NCBI RefSeq assembly: GCF_020097155.1
Contig: NZ_CP083691.1
Coordinates: forward strand, 1,364,001-1,428,000
Source: Micrococcus porci
GTDB taxonomy: Bacteria > Actinomycetota > Actinomycetes > Actinomycetales > Micrococcaceae
Direction: 5' to 3'
DNA: 64,000 nt
Positions within the stretch are counted from its first letter, which is position 1. The number at the start of each line of letters is the position of its first letter. The translations under genes and the position numbers were made by a program. Shown here piece by piece: positions 39,502 to 47,335 of the stretch. The notes beneath the pieces were generated by a model. That model ran no database searches. It was given only the letters and a program-made list of their open reading frames with translations, and was not told the DNA's origin.

Positions 39502-39876
39502 GGTGGTGCTCACTTCCTGTGTCGGTGCCCCGGCGGGGCGGTCGACCCGCGGGTCGACGGCTGCGCGCGCGGCGGGCCCGGGCGGTGCGCCTCGGACGGC
39601 CCGGGCACGACGCGGCCCGGTCAATGCGACGGGGACCGCATCAGTCGAAACGGTCCCCGGGAAACTGTTGACCTCGATCCTCCCACGGGCATGCAAGGTG
39701 AACAAGAGGTGAAGGAGTCGTCTGCGGCGCACCCCCGTGAGGCGTTGGTCACATCGGGGGGCCGTCTGATCGCGTGCGGGGTCGCTCCGGGGCGTAGCGT
39801 GAGGGGCATCGCGGGCGCACCGGACGGCAGGGGCGCCCGCTCGTCCCCCGTGACCGCAGCCCCTGGAGGTCCCCGC
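39502..39876. other. Intergenic region between whiB1 and the membrane protein gene
   Basis: 375 bp with no gene I can support. Contents: the palindrome GTCGACCCGCGGGTCGAC (39541-39558); the inverted repeat CGGTCCCC/GGGGACCG; tandem AGGTGAA units (39696-39714); and TAGCGT (39795-39800), a plausible -10 for the plus-strand gene at 39877. A whiB1 promoter must also be here but no clear -10 was found. Confidence 0.6.
39696..39714. promoter_or_regulatory. PHO-box-like tandem repeat
   Basis: AGGTGAACAAGAGGTGAAG: two units with an 11-bp period. On the minus strand this reads CTTCACC then GTTCACC, matching the streptomycete PhoP direct-repeat core in both units except one base. It resembles the site at 60916-60934. 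Confidence 0.45.
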
Positions 39877-40323
39877 ATGAGCTCGTCGATCCCCGCCTCC
39901 CCGTCCGGGCGCCGGAGGATGCCCGCCCAGGCCGTCGTGGTGGCCGGGGTCCTGGGCCTCGAGGCCCTCACGCTGGTCTGGCTCGCCGTCGACGGCGTCG
40001 CCCACCTCGGGGCGGGCGCCCTCCCCACGGCCGCGGGGGTGTTCCTCGTGGTCGTCTACGTGCTCCTGGCTGCGTGGGTCGGCGCCGTCTGCGGGGGCAT
40101 GGTCCGCGGCCGGCGGTTCAGCCGCGGCGCCGCGGTGGCGATCCAGCTCTTCGCCGTGATCCTGTCGACCTGGCTGATGAGCATCGGTGCGCCGATCGCC
40201 GGCGGGCTGCTGCTCGTCGGCTCGGGGGCGGCGCTGCTGTGCCTGTTCTCGGGCGCCGTGCAGGCGCACCTCGCCGGGCCCGACGCCGGCCGACCGGACG
40301 CCGGCCGACCGGACGTCGGCTGA
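39877..40323 (+). CDS. Small four-helix membrane protein
   Basis: A 148-aa membrane protein of unknown function with four hydrophobic segments (about 15-35, 45-68, 85-103 and 107-125), ending in a Pro/Asp/Gly repeat (AGPDAGRPDAGRPDVG). ATG has TGGAGG 8 nt upstream. It is convergent with the DUF1844 gene. The C-terminal repeat arises from a tandem 12-nt unit (GGCCGACCGGAC) near 40290, which may vary in number. Confidence 0.72.
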   Translation: MSSSIPASPSGRRRMPAQAVVVAGVLGLEALTLVWLAVDGVAHLGAGALPTAAGVFLVVVYVLLAAWVGAVCGGMVRGRRFSRGAAVAIQLFAVILSTWLMSIGAPIAGGLLLVGSGAALLCLFSGAVQAHLAGPDAGRPDAGRPDVG

Positions 40324-40359
40324 GCGGCGTGGTCCCGCCGGGGGGCCGACGTCGCGGGG

Positions 40360-40731
40360 TCAGTTGACGGGGCCGGTGAACTTCTCACCCGGGCCCTTGC
40401 CGGGGGCGTCCGGGAAGGGGGAGGCCTCGCGGAAGGCGAGCTGGAGGGAGCGCAGGCCGTCGCGCAACGGGCCGGCGTGCTGGCTGCCGATCTCGGGCGC
40501 GGCGGCGGTGACGAGGCCGGCGAGCGCGGTGATGAGCTTGCGGGCCTCGTCGAGGTCGGTCATCTCCCGCGCGTCGGGGGAGTCGGCCAGGCCCACCTTC
40601 ACCGCGGCGGCCGTCATCAGGTGCACGGCGGTGGTGGTGATCACCTCGACGGCGGGGACCTCGTGGATCTCGCGGACCTCGGTGGGGACGTCCTCGCCCG
40701 CGGCGTGCTGGTGCTGGTTCTGATCGGTCAT
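40360..40731 (-). CDS. DUF1844 domain protein
   Basis: A 123-aa DUF1844 protein, function unknown. The acidic core EVITTTAVHLMTAAAVKVGL and DLDEARKLITALAGLVTAAAPEIG match the family. ATG at 40731 with GGAAG upstream. Divergent from infC; DUF1844 next to infC is a common actinobacterial arrangement, as I recall. Confidence 0.88.
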   Translation of the reverse strand: MTDQNQHQHAAGEDVPTEVREIHEVPAVEVITTTAVHLMTAAAVKVGLADSPDAREMTDLDEARKLITALAGLVTAAAPEIGSQHAGPLRDGLRSLQLAFREASPFPDAPGKGPGEKFTGPVN

Positions 40732-41036
40732 GGTGGTAAGCTTCCCACAGACCGCTTCCAGCGGCGCACCCGTGTGCCGTCCGGAAGAGCAAAGTGGAGT
40801 CCTCCTCCCACCCGCGTCAGCAGGACGTCCGGCACGGCCGGGCCGAGTTGCCGGGTCACCGCGTGTCCGCGGCGGTCGCACCGGGGTCGGACGACCCCTG
40901 GCGACCCGGCGGCACCGCGAAGGGTCCCATCCGGGGCCGGTTCGAGGCCTCCCGTCTGCACCCGCAGGGGAGGCCTTCCGCATGGAGGGCCCCTGGCGTC
41001 CGGTCGCATCAACGTCCAGCAAACAGGAGTGGCACC
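40732..41036. other. DUF1844-infC intergenic region and infC leader
   Basis: 305 bp without a supported gene. TAAGCT (40737-40742) is a candidate infC -10, giving a leader of nearly 290 nt. A hairpin with stem AGGCCTCCC (40945-40953 with 40968-40976) sits in the second half and could act as an attenuator. The reading frame of infC is open through the leader but has no family-like residues. Confidence 0.6.
40945..40976 (+). promoter_or_regulatory. Hairpin in the infC leader, possible attenuator
   Basis: A 9-bp perfect stem, AGGCCTCCC with GGGAGGCCT, and a 14-nt loop, about 60 nt before the infC start. Infrequent in this gap-poor region and placed where IF-3 operons are regulated in other bacteria. 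Confidence 0.4.
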
Positions 41037-41990
41037 ATCAGCGATCCCCGCATCAACGAGCGTATTCGCGTTCCGGAAGTCCGACTCGTCGGCCCGAACG
41101 GCGAGCAGGTCGGCATCGTCCGCGTCGAGGACGCCCTGCGCCTCGCCGCCGAGGCGGACCTGGACCTCGTGGAGGTGGCCCCCACGGCCAAGCCTCCGGT
41201 GTGCAAGCTCATGGACTTCGGCAAGTACAAGTACGAGGCCGCCGTCAAGGCCCGTGAGTCGCGCAAGAAGCAGGTGAACACGGTCCTCAAGGAGGTCCGC
41301 TTCCGCCTGAAGATCGACCAGCACGACTACGAGACCAAGACCGGCCACGCCAAGAAGTTCCTCTCGCAGGGCGACAAGGTCAAGGCCATCATCCAGTTCC
41401 GCGGCCGTGAGCAGCAGCGTCCGGAGCTCGGCATCCGCCTGCTCCAGAAGTTCGCCGAGGACGTCGCGGAGCTGGGCACCGTCGAGTCCCAGCCCCGTCA
41501 GGACGGGCGCAACATGGTGATGGTCATCGGCCCGCTGAAGGCCAAGGCCGAGGCGCGCGAGGAGCAGCGCAAGTCCACCGAGGGCACCCAGCGCGAGCGC
41601 AAGGGCGGCGGCTCCCGCCGCGACCAGGCCGCCCGCGAGGCCAAGGCCGCCGCGGCGGAGAAGGCTGCCGCCAACTCCGCCCCCGTGCGCAACTCCATCG
41701 GGGACGCGTTCCCGGAGCAGCTGCGCTCGTTCGCCGCCCAGCAGACGGAGGCCCCGGCGGAGCAGGCCCCGGTGCCCGCGCCGAAGGCGGCCCCGGCCAA
41801 GGCCACTCCGGCCAAGGCCCCCGCCCCGAAGCCGGCGGCGACGCCCGCGCCCAAGCCCCCGGCGTCCGCGCCGAAGCCGCCGGCGGCCCCGAAGCCCGCC
41901 GCCGCCCCCAAGCCCGCCGCGAAGCCCATGCCCGCCCCGCCGAAGCCGGCCGCCCCCAAGGGCGCGCCCAAGCCCGGTCCCCGCGGCTGA
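41037..41990 (+). CDS. infC: Translation initiation factor IF-3 (ATC start)
   Basis: IF-3 of 317 aa. N- and C-terminal IF-3 domains span about residues 1-170 ([60 protein letters not shown]). A 145-residue Ala/Lys/Pro-rich tail, disordered and mostly KP repeats, follows. The start is placed at ATC 41037: AGGAG lies 8 nt before it and conserved sequence begins there, while no ATG/GTG/TTG is suitably placed in frame. Non-canonical starts in infC (ATT in E. coli) allow IF-3 to limit its own translation. First gene of infC-rpmI-rplT. Confidence 0.92.
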   Translation: MSDPRINERIRVPEVRLVGPNGEQVGIVRVEDALRLAAEADLDLVEVAPTAKPPVCKLMDFGKYKYEAAVKARESRKKQVNTVLKEVRFRLKIDQHDYETKTGHAKKFLSQGDKVKAIIQFRGREQQRPELGIRLLQKFAEDVAELGTVESQPRQDGRNMVMVIGPLKAKAEAREEQRKSTEGTQRERKGGGSRRDQAAREAKAAAAEKAAANSAPVRNSIGDAFPEQLRSFAAQQTEAPAEQAPVPAPKAAPAKATPAKAPAPKPAATPAPKPPASAPKPPAAPKPAAAPKPAAKPMPAPPKPAAPKGAPKPGPRG

Positions 41991-42115
41991 CCACGGCCCG
42001 GCGCCTCGCGCGTCGGGCATCCAGACCCCTCCGTCCCGCCTGGGACGGAAGACCACAGCACTGGCACTGCGTCTCTGACGCGGACGCCAGCTGACGACGA
42101 AGGAGAACGGCTGCC

Positions 42116-42310
42116 ATGCCGAAGATGAAGACCCACAGCGGCGCCAAGAAGCGCTTCCGCGTGACCGGCTCCGGCAAGATCATGCGCCAGCAGGCCAACC
42201 GCCGCCACTACCTGGAGCACAAGTCCTCGCGCCTGACCCGCCGCCTCGCCGGCGACAAGGTCGTCTCCAAGGGCAGCATCAAGCAGATCAAGCGGATGCT
42301 CGGCATCTGA
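42116..42310 (+). CDS. rpmI: 50S ribosomal protein L35
   Basis: A 64-aa basic protein, [20 protein letters not shown] to the end KRMLGI, full length for bL35. ATG with AAGGAG upstream. It lies 125 bp after infC and 86 bp before rplT in the usual ribosomal operon. Confidence 0.97.
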   Translation: MPKMKTHSGAKKRFRVTGSGKIMRQQANRRHYLEHKSSRLTRRLAGDKVVSKGSIKQIKRMLGI

Positions 42311-42396
42311 CCACCCTCCGGCCCACCGGCCGGTCCCTCACCTCTTCCCGGAGCGGTGCGCCCTGCACCCCGGGACCGACAGACAGGAGCACACAC

Positions 42397-42783
42397 GTGG
42401 CACGTGTGAAGCGGGCGGTCAACGCCCACAAGAAGCGTCGTACCGCCCTGAATCGCGCCTCGGGCTACCGTGGTCAGCGTTCCCGCCTCTACCGCAAGGC
42501 GAAGGAGCAGCTGCTCCACTCGTTCACCTACAACTACCAGCACCGCCACAAGCGCAAGGGCGACTTCCGTCGTCTGTGGATCACCCGCATCAACGCGGCC
42601 GCCCGCGCCAACGGCATGACCTACAACCGCTTCATGCAGGGCCTCAAGCTGGCCGGCATCGAGGTGGACCGCCGCATGCTGGCCGAGATCGCCGTGTCGG
42701 ACGCCGCCACCTTCACCGCGCTCGTCGAGACCGCCCGCACGGCGCTCCCGGCCGACGTGAACGCCCCGGCCGCCTCCCGCTGA
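42397..42783 (+). CDS. rplT: 50S ribosomal protein L20
   Basis: A 128-aa bL20 with the standard start [20 protein letters not shown] and [11 protein letters not shown]. It assembles early on 23S rRNA. GTG start with ACAGGAG upstream. The operon terminator follows 32 bp downstream. Confidence 0.97.
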   Translation: MARVKRAVNAHKKRRTALNRASGYRGQRSRLYRKAKEQLLHSFTYNYQHRHKRKGDFRRLWITRINAAARANGMTYNRFMQGLKLAGIEVDRRMLAEIAVSDAATFTALVETARTALPADVNAPAASR

Positions 42784-42815
42784 GCCGTGGCCGGCGCGTC
42801 AGCGCCGTGACCGAC

Positions 42816-42846
42816 AGGGGCGGGCCCGTCTACCGGGCCCGCCCCT
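42816..42846 (+). terminator. Terminator of infC-rpmI-rplT
   Basis: A 13-bp perfect stem, AGGGGCGGGCCCG with its complement, loop TCTAC, followed by TCGTCG. Confidence 0.82.
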
Positions 42847-42886
42847 TCGTCGTCCCCGCACATCCCCAGGAACAGGAGACCCCCGC

Positions 42887-43783
42887 ATGTCCCGCGCCCC
42901 GCAGCCCGACGACGAGCTCATGCAGAACCCCCGCGCCGAGCGGGTGCGTGCCGTGGCGGCCCTGGCCGGACGCGCCGCCCGTCGGCGCAGCGGCACGTTC
43001 GTGGTCGAGGGCCCCCAGTCCTGCCGGGAAGCGCTGCGCGCGCACCTCGGGGAGGGGCCGGAGCGGACACGCGCCCAGTGGCGCCCCGGCGCCGTGCTCA
43101 CCCAGCTGTTCGTCGCCCCGGACCTCTTCGCCCGCGATCCCGGGCTCGGCGACCTCGTGGCGCGCCTCCACGACCTCACGGGGCCGGACCGTGTCCTGGT
43201 CCGGGAGGCCACGGACGAGGTCCTCACCGCCATGTCCGACGCGGTCACGGCGCAGGGGATCGTCGCGGTGGCCCGCATCCCGCAGCCGCTCACGGCGGAG
43301 GACGCGTGGTCCGACGCGCGGCTCGCCGCCGTCCTGTGTCGGGTGCAGGACCCGGGCAACGCAGGGACGATCGTGCGCGCGGCCGACGCCGCCGGCGCCG
43401 ACCTCGTGGCGTTCACCGCCGGTTCGGTGGACCCGTTCGGTCCCAAGGCGGTCCGCTCCACGGCGGGGTCGCTCTTCCACGTCCCCCTCGTCGTCGGGAC
43501 GGAGGCGGACGCCGCCGCCGACGCCGCCCGGGCCGCCGGCATGCAGGTCTGGGCCGCCGACGGCTACGGGGCGGATCGGCTGGACGCCCTGGAGCAGGAC
43601 GTGCTCGGGGCACCGACGGCCTGGCTGCTGGGCAACGAGGCCCAGGGCCTGTCCGCCGCCGAGCTGGAGCTGGCCGACCGCCGGGTCGCGGTGCCGCTCT
43701 ACGGGGCGGCGGAGTCCCTCAATGTGGCCACCGCCGCCACGGTCTGCCTGTACGCCTCCGCCATGGCGGCCCCGCACGCCTGA
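42887..43783 (+). CDS. TrmH/SpoU family rRNA 2'-O-methyltransferase
   Basis: A 298-aa SPOUT methyltransferase. An N-terminal L30e-like substrate domain (about 15-130) precedes the catalytic domain: CRVQDPGNAGTIVRAADA, LLGNEAQGLS and VAVPLYGAAESLNVATAATV with the knot. Probably methylates 23S rRNA; corresponds in position to TsnR/Rv1644 between rplT and pheS of M. tuberculosis (from memory). ATG with ACAGGAG upstream. The exact nucleotide target is not inferable. Confidence 0.9.
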   Translation: MSRAPQPDDELMQNPRAERVRAVAALAGRAARRRSGTFVVEGPQSCREALRAHLGEGPERTRAQWRPGAVLTQLFVAPDLFARDPGLGDLVARLHDLTGPDRVLVREATDEVLTAMSDAVTAQGIVAVARIPQPLTAEDAWSDARLAAVLCRVQDPGNAGTIVRAADAAGADLVAFTAGSVDPFGPKAVRSTAGSLFHVPLVVGTEADAAADAARAAGMQVWAADGYGADRLDALEQDVLGAPTAWLLGNEAQGLSAAELELADRRVAVPLYGAAESLNVATAATVCLYASAMAAPHA

Positions 43784-43825
43784 CGCGCCCGTCCGCCGCA
43801 CCGACGCGGCCACCCGGCGGGACGA

Positions 43826-43867
43826 GAACGGGGGCGTGGGCCGGAGATCCGGCCCACGCCCCCGTTC
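43826..43867. terminator. Bidirectional terminator
   Basis: An almost loopless 20-bp palindrome (GAACGGGGGCGTGGGCCGGA with its complement) between the convergent methyltransferase and GlsB/YeaQ genes. Confidence 0.88.
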
Positions 43868-43905
43868 GGTGCGTGGCGAGCCCGTGGGCTGAGCGCGTCA
43901 GATGG

Positions 43906-44184
43906 TCAGACGCGGGTGCCGCGGCCCATGCGGCCGGCGATGGCCTGCCAGATGAACGCGACGATCACGCCGCCGATGATGGCCCAGAACCAGGTGGCCA
44001 GGTCGAAGAAGCCGTCGTTGGTGGACGCACCGAAGAGGGTGCGGCCCAGCCAGCCGCCCAGCAGGGCACCCAGGACGCCGGTGATGAGGGCGCCCAGCCA
44101 GCCGGAGCCCTGGTGGCCCGGAAGGATGAGACGAGCGATGGCGCCGGCGATGAGGCCGAGGATGATCCACGCGAGGAAGCCCAT
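43906..44184 (-). CDS. GlsB/YeaQ/YmgE family membrane protein
   Basis: A 92-aa transglycosylase-associated protein with three hydrophobic helices: LAWIILGLIAGAIARLILPG, LGALITGVLGALLGGWLG and ATWFWAIIGGVIVAFIWQAI. A stress-related membrane protein of unknown mechanism. ATG at 44184 with AAAGGA upstream. Confidence 0.9.
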   Translation of the reverse strand: MGFLAWIILGLIAGAIARLILPGHQGSGWLGALITGVLGALLGGWLGRTLFGASTNDGFFDLATWFWAIIGGVIVAFIWQAIAGRMGRGTRV

Positions 44185-44301
44185 GATGAATGTCCTTTCT
44201 GGACGTCTATAGCTGTACGTGGGGACACGTTAGCCCACGCCCGGGGGTCGCCCTCCACCCCTCATCGACTGCGAATGCGCTGTGCATCCATGGTCGGCGG
44301 G

Positions 44302-45570
44302 CTATGCCCCAGGCGGCGCCGACGCGGGGCGGCGCAGCAGCGCCACCGACATCAGCAGCCCGACGAGGGCGATGCCCGCGCCGATCAGCGAGGGCATCCG
44401 GAGGGAGGCGCCCGCCCCGACGGCCGCCGCGCCCACCCACGCGCCCATCGCGTTCGCCATGTTGAGGGCCGAGTGGTTCAGCGAGCCGGACAGCTGCGGC
44501 GCCGTCGGGGCGGCGTCCACGAGGAGCACCTGGAGGGCCGGTGCGATGCCGGAGCCGGAGAGGGCCACGACCAGCAGGCTCACCAGCAGCGCCGGCCACC
44601 AGGGGGCGGTCAGGGAGACGGCCAGCAGGCCCAGCGCGCTCACGCCGAACGACCAGCGCAGGGTCCGGATCGGGTCGCGGTCCGTCAGGGCGCCGGAGAC
44701 GAGGGTGCCGATCACCATGCCCACGCCGTAGAGGGCCAGGACCGCGGGCACCCAGCGCGGGTGCAGGCCGGAGACCTCGGTGAGCAGGGGTGCGATGTAG
44801 GTGTAGAGGCAGAACATGCCCGCGAAGCCGACGACCCCGATGGCCACCGTCGCCCACAGCCGCCCCGAGGCCAGCCCGCGGATCTCGGCGGCGACGGACG
44901 CGCCCGCCGGGGCCGGCACCCGGGGGACGAGGAGGGCGGTGGCGGCGATGCATCCCAGGGCGCACGCCGCGACGACGGCGAACATCCACCTCCAGCCGGC
45001 CGCCTGGCCGAGGGCGGTGGCGGCGGGCACGCCGACGACGTTGGCCACCGAGAGGCCCGCCATGACCCAGCCGATCGCCTGGCCCCGACGCGCGGGGCCC
45101 GCGAGGTCCGCGGCGGCGAGGGCCGCCGCGGAGAAGAAGGCGCCGTGGGGCAGGCCGGAGACGAACCGGGCCGCCATGAGCGCACCCAGGCTCGGGGCCA
45201 GCAAAGAGGCGAGGTGCCCCACCACGAACAGGCCCATGAGGAGGATGCTGGAGAGTTTGCGGTCCATGCGCGCCAGCGCCGCCGCCAGCACCGGCGCACC
45301 CACCACCACGCCCAGGGCGTACATGGAGATCAGGACGCCCCCGGTCTCCAGGCCCACACCGAGGTCGGTCACGGCCTCGGGCAGCAGGCCCATCATCGTG
45401 AACTCCGTGGTCCCGATCGCGAAGCTGCCCAGGGCCAGGGCGAGGATCGCCGGCAGCAGGCGCACGCGCCGCGGGCTCAGGAGGTCGTCGGGCGAGGCGG
45501 GACGAGGGGAGGGGGCGGCGGCGCCGTGATGCGGTCTCGGGATCGGGTGCGGAGCGGGGTTCTGGGGCAC
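44302..45570 (-). CDS. MFS exporter (DHA1 type, AraJ-like)
   Basis: A 422-aa major-facilitator protein with 12 predicted helices. Motif A in the 2-3 loop reads GAPVLAAALARMDRK; GTTEFTMMGLLPE in helix 1 and GLPHGAFFSAAALAAADL in helix 4 match the DHA1 arabinose-polymer/drug exporters. Substrate unknown. GTG start with -10 TAGGCT 6 nt upstream (minus strand 45582-45577), leaderless layout. It is divergent from the mutT-like gene with a 57-bp gap. Confidence 0.88.
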   Translation of the reverse strand: MPQNPAPHPIPRPHHGAAAPSPRPASPDDLLSPRRVRLLPAILALALGSFAIGTTEFTMMGLLPEAVTDLGVGLETGGVLISMYALGVVVGAPVLAAALARMDRKLSSILLMGLFVVGHLASLLAPSLGALMAARFVSGLPHGAFFSAAALAAADLAGPARRGQAIGWVMAGLSVANVVGVPAATALGQAAGWRWMFAVVAACALGCIAATALLVPRVPAPAGASVAAEIRGLASGRLWATVAIGVVGFAGMFCLYTYIAPLLTEVSGLHPRWVPAVLALYGVGMVIGTLVSGALTDRDPIRTLRWSFGVSALGLLAVSLTAPWWPALLVSLLVVALSGSGIAPALQVLLVDAAPTAPQLSGSLNHSALNMANAMGAWVGAAAVGAGASLRMPSLIGAGIALVGLLMSVALLRRPASAPPGA

Positions 45571-45576
45571 CGGCCC

Positions 45577-45621
45577 AGCCTACGGACGGCGGCGCAGACG
45601 AGGCGGCCCCGCCGCTACTCT
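45577..45621. promoter_or_regulatory. Divergent leaderless promoters (MFS exporter / mutT-like)
   Basis: Minus strand TAGGCT (45582-45577) lies 6 nt before the exporter GTG. Plus strand TACTCT (45616-45621) lies 6 nt before the NUDIX ATG. The two -10 boxes are only 33 bp apart. Confidence 0.55.
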
Positions 45622-45627
45622 GGCGGC

Positions 45628-46107
45628 ATGAGTCCCGCCACACCGCAGACCCCTCCCGTGCCGTCCGCGCCGCGCCCCGTGGTGGGGGTCGCCCTGGTCG
45701 ACGACGCCGCACGCCCCACCGCGCTGCTGGCCGCGCGGCGCAGTGCCCCGGCATCCCTGGCCGGGCTCTGGGAGTTCCCGGGCGGCAAGGTGGAGCCGGA
45801 GGAGGGGGCCGATGCCGCGCTGCACCGCGAGCTCGTCGAGGAGCTGGGCGTGCGGGTGCGCCTGGGCACCGAGGTGGCGGCCCCCGAGGGCCCAGGCTGG
45901 GAGCTGGCGAACGGGGCCCGGATGCGCGTGTGGTTCGGCGTGCTCCGGGAGGACTCGGGCGCCCCCGCCGCGCTGCAGGACCACGATCGCCTGGAGTGGA
46001 CGCCGCTCACGGCCGAGGCCCTGCACGCGCTGGACTGGATCCCTGCTGACCGGCCGATCGTCGACGCGCTGTTGGCGGCGGTCGAGGCCGGCCGACTCGG
46101 GCTCTGA
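45628..46107 (+). CDS. NUDIX hydrolase, MutT-like
   Basis: A 159-aa hydrolase. The NUDIX box reads GGKVEPEEGADAALHRELVEELGV (about 51-74), complete. RPVVGVALVDD at the start and LAGLWEFPGGK are typical of 8-oxo-dGTPases, so nucleotide-pool cleaning is likely. Short disordered Pro-rich N-terminus. ATG with no ribosome-binding site but a -10 6 nt upstream. Confidence 0.88.
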   Translation: MSPATPQTPPVPSAPRPVVGVALVDDAARPTALLAARRSAPASLAGLWEFPGGKVEPEEGADAALHRELVEELGVRVRLGTEVAAPEGPGWELANGARMRVWFGVLREDSGAPAALQDHDRLEWTPLTAEALHALDWIPADRPIVDALLAAVEAGRLGL

Positions 46108-46129
46108 GCCGGGCCGGTCGGTCCGGCGG

Positions 46130-47260
46130 TCAGAACAGCGTCGGCTGCGCGATGACGGGCCGGACGGCGTCCGCGGCCGTGTCCGCCTGCTCGGCGCCGG
46201 TCGTGCCGGCCGGGGCGGAGAGGGGTGCCGAGGCGCCCCCTCGCGGGCCGGGCCCGTCCTCCCGGGTGATCGTGTGGGCGCCTCCGTGGCGCAGTCCGTG
46301 GCGCGCCGCAGCCTCCCGTGCGGCCTGGGAGACCACCCGGCGGTACGCCTGCGGCGCGTAGGCGGAGCGGGCGTACATGCGCCGGTAGTCCGCAGCGAGG
46401 TGGGGGTGCTCCCGGTCGATCCAGCCCAGGAACCACTCCCGGGCGCCGGGGCGCAGGTGCAGGGTCCCGGCCAGGACGCTGTGCGCTCCGGCGTCCGCGA
46501 GGGCGGCCATGAGCCGGTCCAGCTGGCGGTCCGAGTCCGTCAGCCAGGGCAGCAGGGGCATGGCCATGACGGAGACCTCCACCCCGGCCTCGGCCAGACG
46601 GCTGATCAGCCGCAGGCGGGCCGCGGGGGAGGGCGTGCCCGGCTCCACCGCGGCCGCCAGGGAGGGGTCGAGGAGGGCCAGGGACAGCCCGACCTGCACG
46701 GACGTCTGTGCGGCGGCCGCCTGCAGGGCGGGCGCGTCCCGCCCCAGCAGCGTGCCCTTGGTGAGGATGGAGAACGGGGTCCCCGTGTCCGCCAGGGCGG
46801 TGATGATGCCGGGCATGAGCCGGTAGCGGCCCTCGGCGCGCTGGTAGGGGTCCGTGTTGGTGCCCAGGGCCACCGGCTCACGCGTCCAGCCGGGACGGGA
46901 GAGCTCCGCGCGCAGGACCTCCGGGGCGTTCGTCTTGACCACGATCTGCCGGTCGAAGTCCTCGCCGGGCCCGAGGTCCAGGTAGCGGTGGGTGCCGCGG
47001 GCGTAGCAGTAGACGCAGGCGTGGGTGCATCCGCGGTAGGGGTTCACGGTCCATCGGAAGGGCATGGCCGAGGAGGCGGGCACCTTGTTCAGCGCGCTGC
47101 GCGCCAGCACCTCATGGAAGGTCACGCCGGCGAACTCCGGCGGGGACACGATCCGCTGCAGGCCCGGGAGCGGCAGCGTCGCGGGCGAGCCGGCCGGTGT
47201 GCCGGCCCCCGGCCGCTGAGCTCCGCCCCCGGTCCGCAGGGTCTGCGCTTCCCATCGCAT
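46130..47260 (-). CDS. Rv2578c-type radical SAM protein
   Basis: A 376-aa radical SAM enzyme. Its [4Fe-4S] motif CTHACVYCYA (CxxxCxxC, near residue 80) is followed by family features NPYRGC, VALGTNTDPYQRAEGRYRLM and TKGTLLGRD. Substrate unknown; spore-photoproduct-lyase-like and Rv2578c proteins are close relatives. The upstream promoter carries an almost perfect mycobacterial-type LexA box, so it is probably induced by DNA damage, as I recall for Rv2578c. ATG at 47260 sits 6 nt from the -10, with no good ribosome-binding site. Confidence 0.88.
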   Translation of the reverse strand: MRWEAQTLRTGGGAQRPGAGTPAGSPATLPLPGLQRIVSPPEFAGVTFHEVLARSALNKVPASSAMPFRWTVNPYRGCTHACVYCYARGTHRYLDLGPGEDFDRQIVVKTNAPEVLRAELSRPGWTREPVALGTNTDPYQRAEGRYRLMPGIITALADTGTPFSILTKGTLLGRDAPALQAAAAQTSVQVGLSLALLDPSLAAAVEPGTPSPAARLRLISRLAEAGVEVSVMAMPLLPWLTDSDRQLDRLMAALADAGAHSVLAGTLHLRPGAREWFLGWIDREHPHLAADYRRMYARSAYAPQAYRRVVSQAAREAAARHGLRHGGAHTITREDGPGPRGGASAPLSAPAGTTGAEQADTAADAVRPVIAQPTLF

Positions 47261-47266
47261 GACTCC

Positions 47267-47296
47267 ATTAGAACACATGTTCGAATCGCGTGACAA
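47267..47296 (-). promoter_or_regulatory. SOS (LexA) box within the radical SAM promoter
   Basis: The minus strand reads TTGTCA (-35, 47296-47291), an 18-bp spacer and TCTAAT (-10, 47272-47267). The spacer and -10 contain TCGAACATGTGTTCTA (47284-47269), one base from the mycobacterial SOS consensus. LexA bound there would block the promoter. Confidence 0.8.
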
Positions 47297-47322
47297 CGGC
47301 CGGAGTCGGCACGGCCTTCCCG

Positions 47323-47328
47323 TAGCCT
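47323..47328 (+). promoter_or_regulatory. -10 element of pcp
   Basis: TAGCCT, 7 nt, ATG at 47336; leaderless layout. Confidence 0.5.
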
Positions 47329-47335
47329 GGCGCGC

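Noticed and set aside
39502..40269. N-terminally extended WhiB protein
   Set aside because: The upstream residues are low-complexity; WhiB proteins begin near MDWRSKAACLD.
40794..41036. Canonical GTG start for infC at 40794
   Set aside because: It would add 81 residues unlike IF-3 and ignore the AGGAG spaced correctly before ATC 41037.
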